Shown here: positions 36,963-46,068 of the stretch, piece after piece
Layout: each line of letters begins with the position of its first letter
Position numbering within the stretch: position 1 is the first letter of the stretch
Origin: Deltaproteobacteria bacterium
Lineage (GTDB): Bacteria; Acidobacteriota; Thermoanaerobaculia; Multivoradales; JAHZIX01
NCBI GenBank assembly: GCA_022601195.1
Contig: JAHZIX010000025.1
Span: forward strand, 78,859 to 142,858
Direction of reading: 5' to 3'
Length of the DNA: 64,000 nt
Translations under genes and position numbers: made by a program
The notes under the pieces: model-generated
The model's database searches: none
What the model was told of the DNA's origin: nothing
What the model saw: only the letters and a program-made list of their open reading frames with translations

Positions 36963-39119
36963 TTAGGGCACCACCAAGGACCAGGCAGAGGTGTCTCCAC
37001 TCTCGAAACCGTCAGCAAAAATGGATTCAGTGGCGAGGACACAATTGGAGCAGACCAGAGCGAAATCCTGATCAGTTGTATCCCCAAAGATGGGCACTCC
37101 ATCGCCATTGATTGCCGTGGCTGCCACGGTGATCGTCACCATGCCACTTCCAGGAGCTTGCACGAACACGTTCTCATGATTGTTGAGAGCGTCCGCCGCT
37201 CCTCCGGCCTGGGACCAGCCACCGGAAAATTCGTTGCCGAGGTAGGAAGTACCGCCCACTTCCACCACCATATCCAGATCGTTGACCAAGGTCGGGTTGG
37301 CTCCCAGAGCAGCCGGAGCATCGGACCAAACCAAAGTCACCTTCAAGGGCAGCACAGGGTTCGCCACGTTGACATCGAGAATCCATTGCTGACCACTCCC
37401 GTCGAGGACCACGGTTTGATCTTCATATACTCGTGGCGCTGAGGGCTGGACGGCTTCCGTGACGTTGATACGCCCCCAACCGACATCGAAATTCGGAATG
37501 GCAGCGGTACTGCCGACGGGCACTGCAGAGTTGATCAGGAGAGCTTTTGCCATGGCGGGGCTCGGGTCGGCTCCGCCACTGAGACCTCGCCACCACTGGG
37601 TGATCAAAGCTAGTGCCCCGGAGGCCTGGGGAGCCGCCATACTGGTGCCGGAACAAAAGGAGTAGAGATTGTTGGTACCGCCAACCACCGAAGAGGTGCA
37701 GGAGCCTCCCAGGTCGTTGCGGGCCGAGATCACCGTTTGGCCCGGAGCGGCAATGGTGGGGACGTAGCGGCCATCCACCGCCGGGCCGCGGCTGCTCGAG
37801 TTATACATGGCTTCGATGTTATTGGTGGTGCGGTAGTTCTGCGTCCCCGCGGTTACGATGACGTTCTTGGCTTCCTTCGGCGCGGTAAGAGTGCTCCCGG
37901 AAGGCCCTGAGTTACCCGCGGAAAAGACCACCATATGAGGCTCGGCGACCCCGAGACTGGTGAAGTCTGCATCCCGCACCATGAAGTCGTAGGTCCGCTC
38001 GACGGCCAAGTAACCATGGTTGATGCCGCCGCTGGTCCAAGAGTTGTTGGTTCCTGCAGCCCCGGCGAGGAAGGCTTGACGGCTATATTCCTGGTAAGGA
38101 TCCGAACCGGTAAACACATCTAGGGCGAAGAACTCCACCTCCGGGGCTACTCCGAGGCCATAGAGGAATCCGTCTCCATCCGCGAAGGCTCCACTGGCGT
38201 CACCGCCGACGATGCCGGCAACGTGGGTACCGTGCCCCCGGGCGCCACCGCAATCGCTCCCCGGTTGGCCTGCGGGATCACAGGAACCACTACTGAAACC
38301 ACCGACGATCCGAGGGCCTAGGTCGGGATGATCGTAATCGACACCGGTATCCCCAATGGCCCAAATGACCCCGGTACCATCCACCCCCAGAGAAGCGAGA
38401 TGAGGCAAATAGCCGGTCACCGGCACCCCACCGGGGTGGTTTCCGGCAACGATCTGACTGGTCATCTCGTCTTCCAATTGGGGCCCTGGCCCGCGGACAC
38501 CAAACCAAACCACCGTGGAAAGCCGAGCCACCGACGAGATGGCGCTCGTCGGCAGTTGGACAACCGCATTCCAGAAAGCTTTGTCCGGCTGGGCCGGAAA
38601 GGAACCCGTAATCACCGCTCCCAGAGCCGCCAGGGCATCCAGAGTGCCTCGGATGTCTCCATCGTTGTAGAAAATGACGTCCACGTCCTCACTAGTTGTC
38701 TGACTGGCAGCCTTTCCCTTCAAGCTCTGGCCAATCTTGTAGGCGGGATGAAACAGGCCTTGCCAGCGAACCGCCTCCTGCGACTCCAGGGAAGCCATCG
38801 CCGCTTCACTGGACCACACCAAGTAGGTGTCGTGAGGGTAGTACTGGAGGGGCCGCGCTCCGGCTGCCGCCAGGGAATCGAGGCGCGACTGCTCCACTGG
38901 GCCTTGGAATTGAACCAAGCGTAGCTGGGGCCCGGAGCTGTCCGCCCTGGCCACCGCAGGCAACTCCGGCTCCCCCTCTTGGATGGGGTCGAATTGGAAA
39001 CCCGGAACGTGCACCCGAACCTCCGCCGCTTCCGCGACAGGTCCAAGAGCCAGGAGGAGGAAAAGAATAGGAGCCAATAGCCGGAGGGTGGAGCGGAGAA
39101 CGAGACGAGAGAATCGCAT
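36963..39119 (-). CDS. secreted S8 (subtilisin-like) serine protease, copy 2
   Basis: 718 residues from ATG 39119, after GGAGGTCCTTACC; the frame extends to 39203 without a better site. Signal peptide: LLAPILFLLLALGPVAEA. It matches copy 1 along its whole length, with the same catalytic blocks (VIWAIGDTGVDYDHPD, RGHGTHVAG, CSGTSMAAPQASG), the YYPHDTYLVW propeptide block, the VNDLDMVVEVGG beta domain and a DGFESGD...W tail. Differences are concentrated in the signal peptide and propeptide. The pair is a tandem duplication. Secreted, probably nutritional protease. Confidence 0.93.
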   Translation of the reverse strand: MRFSRLVLRSTLRLLAPILFLLLALGPVAEAAEVRVHVPGFQFDPIQEGEPELPAVARADSSGPQLRLVQFQGPVEQSRLDSLAAAGARPLQYYPHDTYLVWSSEAAMASLESQEAVRWQGLFHPAYKIGQSLKGKAASQTTSEDVDVIFYNDGDIRGTLDALAALGAVITGSFPAQPDKAFWNAVVQLPTSAISSVARLSTVVWFGVRGPGPQLEDEMTSQIVAGNHPGGVPVTGYLPHLASLGVDGTGVIWAIGDTGVDYDHPDLGPRIVGGFSSGSCDPAGQPGSDCGGARGHGTHVAGIVGGDASGAFADGDGFLYGLGVAPEVEFFALDVFTGSDPYQEYSRQAFLAGAAGTNNSWTSGGINHGYLAVERTYDFMVRDADFTSLGVAEPHMVVFSAGNSGPSGSTLTAPKEAKNVIVTAGTQNYRTTNNIEAMYNSSSRGPAVDGRYVPTIAAPGQTVISARNDLGGSCTSSVVGGTNNLYSFCSGTSMAAPQASGALALITQWWRGLSGGADPSPAMAKALLINSAVPVGSTAAIPNFDVGWGRINVTEAVQPSAPRVYEDQTVVLDGSGQQWILDVNVANPVLPLKVTLVWSDAPAALGANPTLVNDLDMVVEVGGTSYLGNEFSGGWSQAGGAADALNNHENVFVQAPGSGMVTITVAATAINGDGVPIFGDTTDQDFALVCSNCVLATESIFADGFESGDTSAWSLVVP

Positions 39120-39282
39120 GGTAAGGACCTCCAAAAAAATAGAAATATCAGGACATCTCAGAGTCTTCCAGGGCCGACCTTTTCCCGGGCCGGCTATCGT
39201 CAAGGCAGTTTCTCTTGGGAGTCATGAACACCTCTGAGCGAATGCTCCTCCCCGTGTTCTTACTGCCTATCTGGCAACTCAG

Positions 39283-39915
39283 CTATTTGGTTCCAAAAAT
39301 TCGATCTCCCGCATCGCCCAAGCCGGGCAGGATGTAGCCGTGATCATTGAGGTGCTCATCCACCGCCGCGGTGAATACCGGAACGTCCGGATGACACTCC
39401 TGGAAATGCTCGATCCCTTCCGGTGCTGCTAGCAAGCAGACGAATTTCAGGCTGCCGGGTTGCTCCGCCTTGATCCGGGTCACCGCCGCAACGGCGGAGT
39501 GGCCGGTGGCCAGCATGGGGTCGACGACGATGAGCTGGCGATCTCGGAGATTGCCCGGTAACTTGAAAAAGTACTCTACAGCCTGCAGAGTCTCCGGATC
39601 CCGATAGAGCCCCACATGGCCGACGCGGGCCGAGGGCAAAACCTCCAACATACCGTCGATGATGCCGATGCCCGCACGGAGGATCGCCACCAAGACCACT
39701 TTTTTGCCCTCCAAGACCGGTGCTTCCATAGACTGCAGAGGCGTCTCGATAGTTCGCAGAGTCAGGGGCAAATCCCGGGTCACTTCATAGGCCAGCAGCA
39801 TGCTGATTTCCTTGAGAAGCGCCCTAAATTTTTGCGTGCTGGTCTTCCGCCGGCGCATCAGCGTCAGCTTGTGTTGAATGACGGGATGGTCGACGATCGT
39901 GACTTGGGCGGTCAT
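39283..39915 (-). CDS. upp: uracil phosphoribosyltransferase
   Basis: 210 residues, full family length; AAGGGAG upstream of the [25 protein letters not shown] at the start, [15 protein letters not shown], and the PRPP-binding [16 protein letters not shown] are standard. The C-terminal [25 protein letters not shown] binds uracil. It converts uracil and PRPP to UMP in the pyrimidine salvage pathway. Adjacent genes are unrelated. Confidence 0.97.
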   Translation of the reverse strand: MTAQVTIVDHPVIQHKLTLMRRRKTSTQKFRALLKEISMLLAYEVTRDLPLTLRTIETPLQSMEAPVLEGKKVVLVAILRAGIGIIDGMLEVLPSARVGHVGLYRDPETLQAVEYFFKLPGNLRDRQLIVVDPMLATGHSAVAAVTRIKAEQPGSLKFVCLLAAPEGIEHFQECHPDVPVFTAAVDEHLNDHGYILPGLGDAGDRIFGTK

Positions 39916-40150
39916 GAAGCTCCCTTTTTGGAATCCAAAATTCGATTGAGGCCTCTATACTAACGCCCACTGTAGCCGCGAAGAAGGTCACTGCCTATCA
40001 AGATCGCGATCCAGCAAGATCCTGGCTATCCAGAACAGTGGCCCTCCAGTTCGCTACTGCCCAAGAATGTCGGTGCCAAGAACCATCCATAACACCGCGA
40101 AGCCAAGGCCCGACGAATCGTCCAGCTCTGCTGACAGGAGATCCGCAACC

Positions 40151-41392
40151 ATGAATCGATACACTCTCCCTTCCCTGGTCCTTTCCATGGCCGTTTGCGC
40201 TGTACTGGTGGCCACACCTGCTGTCGCCAAGAAACCCGCCAAAGTCGAGATCCGAGCCGTGGACGAGCAGGGCGAGGCCATCGAAGGTGTCCAGCTGACC
40301 ATCACCTCTCCGGACGACCCGAATTTCCGCCAACAGATTTCCTCCAACGGCAAGGGAGTGATCGCCTTCGAAATGACCAACGCCGCGGCCAACTACCTCT
40401 ACCAATTCGACAAGGAAGGCTTCGAACGCCAGATCACCACCATGGAGATTCAAGCTGGGAAGAAGGTCGAGGTGCAGGTGGTTCTACCCTCGGCGAACAG
40501 TGCGGGAGCCAAACGGCGCCGAGCGTCAGAGCTCTACAACCAGGGAGTAGAGGCCTTTAACGCCGGGGAGAAAACCAAGTCGGCAGGGCTCTTTCAGCAG
40601 TCTGCCGAAGCAGATGACACTCTCGCCGAGCCCCGCATTGGTTTGGCGGAAGTCGCCTTTGGTCTGGGCGATTGGGACACCGCCGCTGGAGCTGCACAGC
40701 AGGCTCTGGCTATCGATGAAACCAGCCTCGCCGCCCAGCGAGTGCTGTTCGAGGCCTCCCTCGCCCTCCATGACGAGGAAAAATTGGCCGGTGCCCTCGA
40801 GAGAATTCGCGGCACAGAGCTCGCCGGTGGCGCCGCGGTGCTGGTTTACAACGACGGAGTTGCCGCCCTCAAGGCTCCGGAGCCGGATCGCGCGGCCCTG
40901 CGGTTTCAACAGGCGATTCGTCTCGACCCAGCCTTGGCCGTCGCCCATGCCGCCCTAGCCTCCGCCCACTACAACCGTCAGGATTTCGAGACCTGCCTCA
41001 CTACCGTGGATCATCTGCTGACCCTGGAACCCCAGAACCCCCGCGGCCTGCGCCTGCGCTACATGGCCGCCGAAGCTCTCGGCAAAGCCGAGCTCGCCGG
41101 GCAAGCCCTCTCCGCGTTGGAAGCCGTCGACCCCAAGGCGTCCGGCGAGCTGCTCTACTCGAGAGCCGACGCCGCCTTCAAGAATGGCAACCTGGACTCG
41201 GCCAAGCAGCTTCTGACGCGCATCCTCACCGTCGATCCGGAGCACATCGAGGCCAACTACACCCTCGGCCTATGTCACCTCAACGGTGGCAATAACGCCG
41301 AAGCTCGCAAGCAGCTGGAACGGGTGATCCAACTGGCACCGGATTCCCAACAGGCCCGGGACGCACAGGAGATGTTGCAATTCGTACAGTGA
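40151..41392 (+). CDS. exported TPR protein with N-terminal beta domain
   Basis: 413 residues from ATG 40151, after CAGGAGATCC; an upstream start at 40067 lacks a site. Signal peptide: LVLSMAVCAVLVATPAVA. Residues ~27-115 form a carboxypeptidase-regulatory-like beta domain (VEIRAVDEQGEAIEGVQLTI). From ~125 there are tetratricopeptide repeats (LYNQGVEAFNAGEKTKSAGLFQQSAEAD and about six further units) to the C-terminus. It is presumably periplasmic and binds other proteins; function unknown. The next gene starts 112 bases on. Confidence 0.85.
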   Translation: MNRYTLPSLVLSMAVCAVLVATPAVAKKPAKVEIRAVDEQGEAIEGVQLTITSPDDPNFRQQISSNGKGVIAFEMTNAAANYLYQFDKEGFERQITTMEIQAGKKVEVQVVLPSANSAGAKRRRASELYNQGVEAFNAGEKTKSAGLFQQSAEADDTLAEPRIGLAEVAFGLGDWDTAAGAAQQALAIDETSLAAQRVLFEASLALHDEEKLAGALERIRGTELAGGAAVLVYNDGVAALKAPEPDRAALRFQQAIRLDPALAVAHAALASAHYNRQDFETCLTTVDHLLTLEPQNPRGLRLRYMAAEALGKAELAGQALSALEAVDPKASGELLYSRADAAFKNGNLDSAKQLLTRILTVDPEHIEANYTLGLCHLNGGNNAEARKQLERVIQLAPDSQQARDAQEMLQFVQ

Positions 41393-41504
41393 TTCCTATC
41401 GTGATTCTTCACGCTAGCTCTTTTTTCGGAGCCACAGCTCCCCCTTCCGGGATCCCAGTAAATCCGGCCACAGGGAGAGTCCTGGAGGGAGGCTCCCTAA
41501 CTCC

Positions 41505-42746
41505 ATGAAGCTCAAACACCTCGGACCGGGCATTCTGCTGGCGGCTACCTCCGTGGGGGCGAGCCACATTCTCATGGCACCGGAAGCTGGAGCGCGCTTC
41601 GAATACCGGCTGGTATGGCTGGTGATCTTGGTTCACGTGCTCAAATACCCGGCTTTCGAGTTCGCCCCTCGCTACGTGGCAGCCCGCGGCGAATCCCTCC
41701 TGGAAGCCTACGCCCGGGCTCCCGGTCCGCGCCATTGGGCCTTGTGGCTCGGGTTGGTGGACATGGTCGTACAGGCAGTGGGGGTGCTCGCGGCCCTGAT
41801 CGGTTTGACCGCTTCGTTTCTCGTCGCCTCCGTGGGGCGGCTCAGCCTGGGAGCTTGGGGATTGCTCCTTGCCATCGGCTTGTTGGCGGCCCTGCGGTGG
41901 GGACGTTACAACTCTCTTCGAGCGGTCAATTTGGTCCTCATGGGAATCCTAGGTCTGGGCACTCTGGTGGCCTTTGCTGCAGCACCTCCCCCTTTGGCAA
42001 CGGCACCCCAATTGCTCACCCCGTCGATCCCGTCGGGATCTCTGATCCTCATCGCCGCTATCTTGGGCTACATGCCCACCTCAGTTGCCGTTTCTATTTG
42101 GCAGTCCCTATGGGCTCTGGAACAAGGTCGATTTCGGGCCGGAGCCAAGCTCAGTCTCGAGGAGCGCAAGAAACGGCTGAGCCAGGGATTGCTAGATTTG
42201 CGTCTGGGATATCTCCTTTCGGCCCTGCTAGCGGTCGCTTTCGTCTGCCTGGGGGCCACCTTGCTGCATCCCCGAGGCCTCGTACCGGAAGGGCCGGAGG
42301 TGGCTCTCACCCTGTCGAGCCTCTATACCCTGGTCTTGGGACCGTGGATGAAACCGGTCTTTCTGGCGATCGCTTTTTGTGCTCTGCTCACCACTTGCTA
42401 TACCTCCATGGACGGCTTTCCACGAACCTTCGTGGCGACCCTGAGAGCCCTCTCGGGAAAGCCTGGGGGCAGTCAAGGGACCGGCCGGACCTATTGGATC
42501 TTCCTGCTCGCCGCTACCGCTGGAGGGATGGCATTGCTCGCCTTGGTGCCGGACCCACCCACGGTGGTCAAAGGGGTAGGGGCCTTCGGTCTGCTGCTGT
42601 CACCGTTTTACTTCGGACTCAACCTTTGGGCCGTGACTCGACTGGTAGAGGACCCGGAGCTACGCCCCTCCCGATTCCTCATTTTTCTGTCTTTCTGCGG
42701 TATCGCTACCTTGGTCATTGCCGGAGGAATGTTGGTCTTTCAATAG
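41505..42746 (+). CDS. NRAMP-like transporter lacking the canonical metal-site motifs
   Basis: 413 residues with about 11 hydrophobic helices and NRAMP organisation: the first helix reads GPGILLAATSVGASHILMAPEAG, and the sixth ILGYMPTSVAVSIWQS. In canonical metal-ion NRAMPs helix 1 has DPGN and helix 6 MPH(N). Here the first is replaced by ASHI and the second by MPTS. Known NRAMP-related proteins with this SH variant exist in many bacteria; their substrate is not settled. Transport of a divalent ion or another cation or solute is inferred. No operon partner is evident. Confidence 0.8.
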   Translation: MKLKHLGPGILLAATSVGASHILMAPEAGARFEYRLVWLVILVHVLKYPAFEFAPRYVAARGESLLEAYARAPGPRHWALWLGLVDMVVQAVGVLAALIGLTASFLVASVGRLSLGAWGLLLAIGLLAALRWGRYNSLRAVNLVLMGILGLGTLVAFAAAPPPLATAPQLLTPSIPSGSLILIAAILGYMPTSVAVSIWQSLWALEQGRFRAGAKLSLEERKKRLSQGLLDLRLGYLLSALLAVAFVCLGATLLHPRGLVPEGPEVALTLSSLYTLVLGPWMKPVFLAIAFCALLTTCYTSMDGFPRTFVATLRALSGKPGGSQGTGRTYWIFLLAATAGGMALLALVPDPPTVVKGVGAFGLLLSPFYFGLNLWAVTRLVEDPELRPSRFLIFLSFCGIATLVIAGGMLVFQ

Positions 42747-42850
42747 GGGATTCGGATTCACAAGAGGCAGGAACTAGAGACGAGCACTCCTTCAGACTCG
42801 GACTGCACTGAGGAGTAGGACACTCTCATAGGAAGATTTTCGGAGGAAAT

Positions 42851-43840
42851 ATGGACTATCGCAATTTGGGTTCCGCGGGAGTCAAAGTCTCCCCCTTGTG
42901 CCTCGGCACCATGATGTTTGGGGAATGGGGAAACCGAGATCACCAGGATTGTATTCGGATCATCCATCGCGCTTTGGATGCCGGCATCAACTTCATCGAC
43001 ACGGCCAATATGTACTCCGACGGTGAGTCCGAGGAAATCGTCGCCAAAGCCCTCAAGGGCCGGAACGAAGAAACCGTCGTGGCGACCAAGGTCTTTTTCC
43101 CCATGGGGCCTGGGCCAAACCAGCGAGGACTCTCCCGAAAAGCCATTCAGGAACAGGTTAACCACAGCCTGAAACGCCTCCAAATGGAAGCCATCGACCT
43201 CTACCAAATCCACCGACCGGATCCATCGACTCCCTGGGAGGAAACCCTGAGAGCCCTCGATGATCTGGTTCGCCAGGGCAAGGTGCACTATTTGGGTTGC
43301 TCCACCAATCACCAAGAAGCCAATGAGGTACCGCGCCTCGAAGCCTGGCAGATCGCCGAGACCGTCGGCTTGTGCCAGCGTCACGGTTGGGAGTCCTTCA
43401 GTAGCCTGCAACCGCCCTACAGCATCTTGAGGCGAAACATGGAAGTAGAGCACTTCCCCATGACCCAGCGCTTCGGCATCGGCAACATGGTTTGGAGCCC
43501 CTTGGAGGGAGGCTGGCTGACGGGCAAGTACCGCCGCGGCCAACCCCTTCCCGACACTCCTCGAGCCCACAAATGGGTCAAGGACGTAGAAGATCCCAAA
43601 TTCGACCGCCGCATTGAGGCCGTCGAAGCCCTAACGGTGATCGCTCGAGACAAGGGTGTCCCCCTTCCGGAGCTGGCTCTGGCGTGGACCTTGGTACAGC
43701 CAGCGGTCAGCTCGGTGATTATCGGCCCCAGGACCTTCGAACAATTGGAGAGTTGCCTTCGGGCCCTGGAAATCGATCTGACGGAGGAAGACCTGGCCGC
43801 CATTGACCGAATCGTTCCCCCGGGAGAAACGGTGCTCTAG
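42851..43840 (+). CDS. aldo/keto reductase
   Basis: 329 residues; GGAGGAAAT precedes the ATG. Catalytic tetrad is complete: D50 (NFIDTANMYS), Y55, K80 (VVATKVFFP) and H121 (LYQIHRPD). The NADPH-binding loop near the C-terminus has VIIGPRTFEQLES. It reduces aldehydes or ketones, like YajO/YghZ or potassium-channel-beta-type enzymes; the natural substrate is unknown. Convergent with the DUF2156 gene, 60 bases apart. Confidence 0.92.
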   Translation: MDYRNLGSAGVKVSPLCLGTMMFGEWGNRDHQDCIRIIHRALDAGINFIDTANMYSDGESEEIVAKALKGRNEETVVATKVFFPMGPGPNQRGLSRKAIQEQVNHSLKRLQMEAIDLYQIHRPDPSTPWEETLRALDDLVRQGKVHYLGCSTNHQEANEVPRLEAWQIAETVGLCQRHGWESFSSLQPPYSILRRNMEVEHFPMTQRFGIGNMVWSPLEGGWLTGKYRRGQPLPDTPRAHKWVKDVEDPKFDRRIEAVEALTVIARDKGVPLPELALAWTLVQPAVSSVIIGPRTFEQLESCLRALEIDLTEEDLAAIDRIVPPGETVL

Positions 43841-43900
43841 GAAGACTCTTCGGAGCTGAAGCAGCTCCCGGTGGAGCGAGCAAGTTCCGCCTTCCTCGCT

Positions 43901-45031
43901 TCAGCTCCTCGGTCCCTTCCTCAGCCACCGAGCTTCCTGGAGCAGAGCCCGGCCGAGGGCCCGAGCCGCCAATCGAGCCGGGGACATCTTGCCGAAGACC
44001 CCGGCGATGGCCCACAAAGTGCCCAGTCCGACGCGGCGGTCGCTGGTAATGGCGTAAATGGGCTCCCAGGCCTGAGGCAGGAACTTGGCCTTGTAGGCGT
44101 CGAGGCCGTCGAAATTGTAGAAGCGACGCCCGTGAGCCCGAAGCCAACCGAGGGCGAGCTCCAACCACCATCGTTGGGATGGCCGATCCAAGGCCGCCCT
44201 CTGCGACAGCGGGCAGAGCCCCAGGGTGAGATAGTTGGCTCCCTGGTGGGCGGCATACTCCATGGCTCCATGGAGCAGGCTCTCGGTGGTGCCGTTGGGG
44301 GCTCCCGTTCCTCGAATGTTCTGCTCCACCAGATAACCCCGCCGGCAAGGCACAGGGGTCAGTACCAGAAACCCCACCGGTTGATCGTCTAATTCGGCGA
44401 CGAAGACCCGGCGATCCCACAGGCGGTCCAAAGTCTCCGGCTCGACTAGGAAATGAAGAGGAGGCAGGCCACGAGTCGCCAACCACTCCTTCAGGCAGGG
44501 GCGGAGATCTCTCCTCTCCTGGGCCTCCCGGTGGCTCAACCGGGAGATCTTGAGCCCTTTGTTGCGAGCCCGGTTCAGCTGCCCCCGCAAAGAAGCCTTC
44601 GTTCGTAGGATCCCCGGCCAACCCTCGGGGTTCCACACCGGCTGGGCCCCCAACAACAGCCGATCCCAGGGGCCCCGGCGTGCCAAGACCTCCGCCAGCC
44701 GCTCGTCGGCAGCGAAATAACAGATGCGCTGCCGCTTCTGCCGAGCCTGAGTTTCGAACTCCTCGATGACTGCCGGCAGCCGCTCCAGCGCGCAAACCGG
44801 GGAACCCGCGACGACCCGGTGGCCGTGGTAGGAGACGTACCCGATGACAGCATCTTCGCTCTCGGAGAACCAACGCTCGATACCTGGGTTGAGGATTTGG
44901 TAGGCGGTGGCGTTCCAGCCGTATCGAAGAATCAACCGCCGGGCCCCCTCGAGGCGAGCAGGAATAGCCGCCGGATTCCCTTTCTCCAGGGATCCCACCG
45001 GCGAAGAGAAGAGCTGTTCGTGATCGTCCAT
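43901..45031 (-). CDS. DUF2156 protein (MprF-like aminoacyl-lipid transferase domain)
   Basis: 376 residues forming two GNAT-like halves as in the soluble domain of MprF (phosphatidylglycerol lysyltransferase). The first half contains AVIGYVSYHGHRVVAGSPVCALERL; the second has RGQLNRARNKGLKI, VGFLVLTPVPCRRGYLVEQNIRG and RRFYNFDGLDAYKAKFLPQAWEPIY, the FxGLxxYKxKFxPxWEPxY block characteristic of DUF2156. It may transfer an amino acid from aminoacyl-tRNA to a lipid or another acceptor, though the N-terminal flippase domain of true MprF is absent. No Shine-Dalgarno sequence; TATAAC lies seven bases before the ATG. Confidence 0.85.
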   Translation of the reverse strand: MDDHEQLFSSPVGSLEKGNPAAIPARLEGARRLILRYGWNATAYQILNPGIERWFSESEDAVIGYVSYHGHRVVAGSPVCALERLPAVIEEFETQARQKRQRICYFAADERLAEVLARRGPWDRLLLGAQPVWNPEGWPGILRTKASLRGQLNRARNKGLKISRLSHREAQERRDLRPCLKEWLATRGLPPLHFLVEPETLDRLWDRRVFVAELDDQPVGFLVLTPVPCRRGYLVEQNIRGTGAPNGTTESLLHGAMEYAAHQGANYLTLGLCPLSQRAALDRPSQRWWLELALGWLRAHGRRFYNFDGLDAYKAKFLPQAWEPIYAITSDRRVGLGTLWAIAGVFGKMSPARLAARALGRALLQEARWLRKGPRS

Positions 45032-45038
45032 CCTGCCG

Positions 45039-45044
45039 GTTATA
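45039..45044 (-). promoter_or_regulatory. -10 TATAAC, 7 nt before ATG
   Basis: Minus-strand TATAAC followed by seven bases and the ATG of the DUF2156 gene. TTGGAG lies 19 bp further upstream as a possible -35. It is part of a compact divergent region with the methyltransferase at 45135. Confidence 0.55.
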
Positions 45045-45121
45045 TCCTGCCGAGATCGAGTTTCTCCAAAGTCCCCCAGGTTTCAACCCTAAAGACCTTT
45101 CTCCACAACCTTCGGAAAGTC

Positions 45122-45127
45122 TACAAT
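45122..45127 (+). promoter_or_regulatory. -10 TACAAT, 7 nt before ATG
   Basis: TACAAT, then seven bases, then the ATG of the methyltransferase, with no Shine-Dalgarno sequence between. The fit to a leaderless transcript is good, and the region upstream holds no other gene. Confidence 0.55.
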
Positions 45128-45134
45128 CCGCCAC

Positions 45135-46004
45135 ATGACTTCCCACATACGCACCGACCTGCACGAAAAAAACCGTCAATCCTGGAATGAAGCGACCCGA
45201 GCCCACAACAGCCACAAAGGGGATCAAGGGGCCTTTTTCCGCGGCGGTGGTAGCACTCTTTTTCCCGAAGAGCTCGACCTGCTGGGAGAGGTCAAAGGAA
45301 CCCATCTGGTCCATCTCCTCTGCAATAGCGGTCAGGATAGCCTGAGCCTCGCTGCCCTGGGAGCCCAGGTCACCGGCGTCGACATCAGTGATGAAGCGAT
45401 TTCCTTCGCTCGACAGCTATCCTCGGACAGTGGCATCGCTGCCTCCTTTCACCGCTCCGACGTCTTCGACTGGCTGGCCGCCCGAGACGCTGACTCGCCT
45501 CGATTCGACCTCGCCTTCAGCTCCTACGGCGCCATTGGCTGGCTCTCGGATCTCCAAGCTTGGATGCGTGGCGTCGCCGCCACTTTGGTTCCGGGAGGAC
45601 GCCTGGTAATCGTCGAATTTCACCCCTTCGCCTTCCAATTCGATCCCCAATGGAAGCTCAAATACGACTACTTCGGCGGCTCCCCAATGCTTGAGGAGGG
45701 GGGGGTCGACGATTACGTGGCGGAATCCGGGGATGGGCTGTGGCCCCAGGGAACCACGGAAGGAGTCCGCGGATTTTCTAACCCCCATCCGACCTACGAG
45801 TTCCAGTGGAGTCTGAGTGAGATCTTCGCCTCTCTACTCGCCGCCGACCTCACCCTGGAACGCTTCCAGGAATACCCTTACTCCAATGGATGGAGAGGTT
45901 TCGAAGGAATGCGCGAGGGCGCTGACCGGCGTTTCTATGCACCGGAAGAGCTCCCAAAACTACCTCTCATGTTCGGCCTCTCCGCCCGCAAGGGCACCTC
46001 TTGA
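45135..46004 (+). CDS. SAM-dependent methyltransferase, class I
   Basis: 289 residues. The SAM-binding motif is VHLLCNSGQDSLSLAALGAQVTGVDISDEAISFARQL, in which CNSGQDSL takes the place of GxGxG and the acidic residue is D in VDIS. FDLAFSSYGAIGWLSDLQAWMRGVAATLVPGGRLVIVEFHP follows. This sequence pattern (LQCHFGQDTLSLARxGAxVTGVDFS) is known in a wide group of small-molecule methyltransferases; substrate unknown. Start at 45135 is supported by the -10 just upstream. Confidence 0.87.
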   Translation: MTSHIRTDLHEKNRQSWNEATRAHNSHKGDQGAFFRGGGSTLFPEELDLLGEVKGTHLVHLLCNSGQDSLSLAALGAQVTGVDISDEAISFARQLSSDSGIAASFHRSDVFDWLAARDADSPRFDLAFSSYGAIGWLSDLQAWMRGVAATLVPGGRLVIVEFHPFAFQFDPQWKLKYDYFGGSPMLEEGGVDDYVAESGDGLWPQGTTEGVRGFSNPHPTYEFQWSLSEIFASLLAADLTLERFQEYPYSNGWRGFEGMREGADRRFYAPEELPKLPLMFGLSARKGTS

Positions 46005-46068
46005 GGGGGCTCTGCCACCTGGTCCAATTTTTGCTTAAGAGATAGTTGCAATGAAGGAAAGGAACATC

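Noticed and set aside
41615..42811. 398-codon frame over the NRAMP-like gene
   Set aside because: Low-complexity Arg/Gly/Ser/Pro sequence; the other frame has all the transporter helices.
43719..45314. 531-codon minus-strand frame over the DUF2156 gene
   Set aside because: Same strand, different phase; no family features, and it also overlaps two neighbouring genes.
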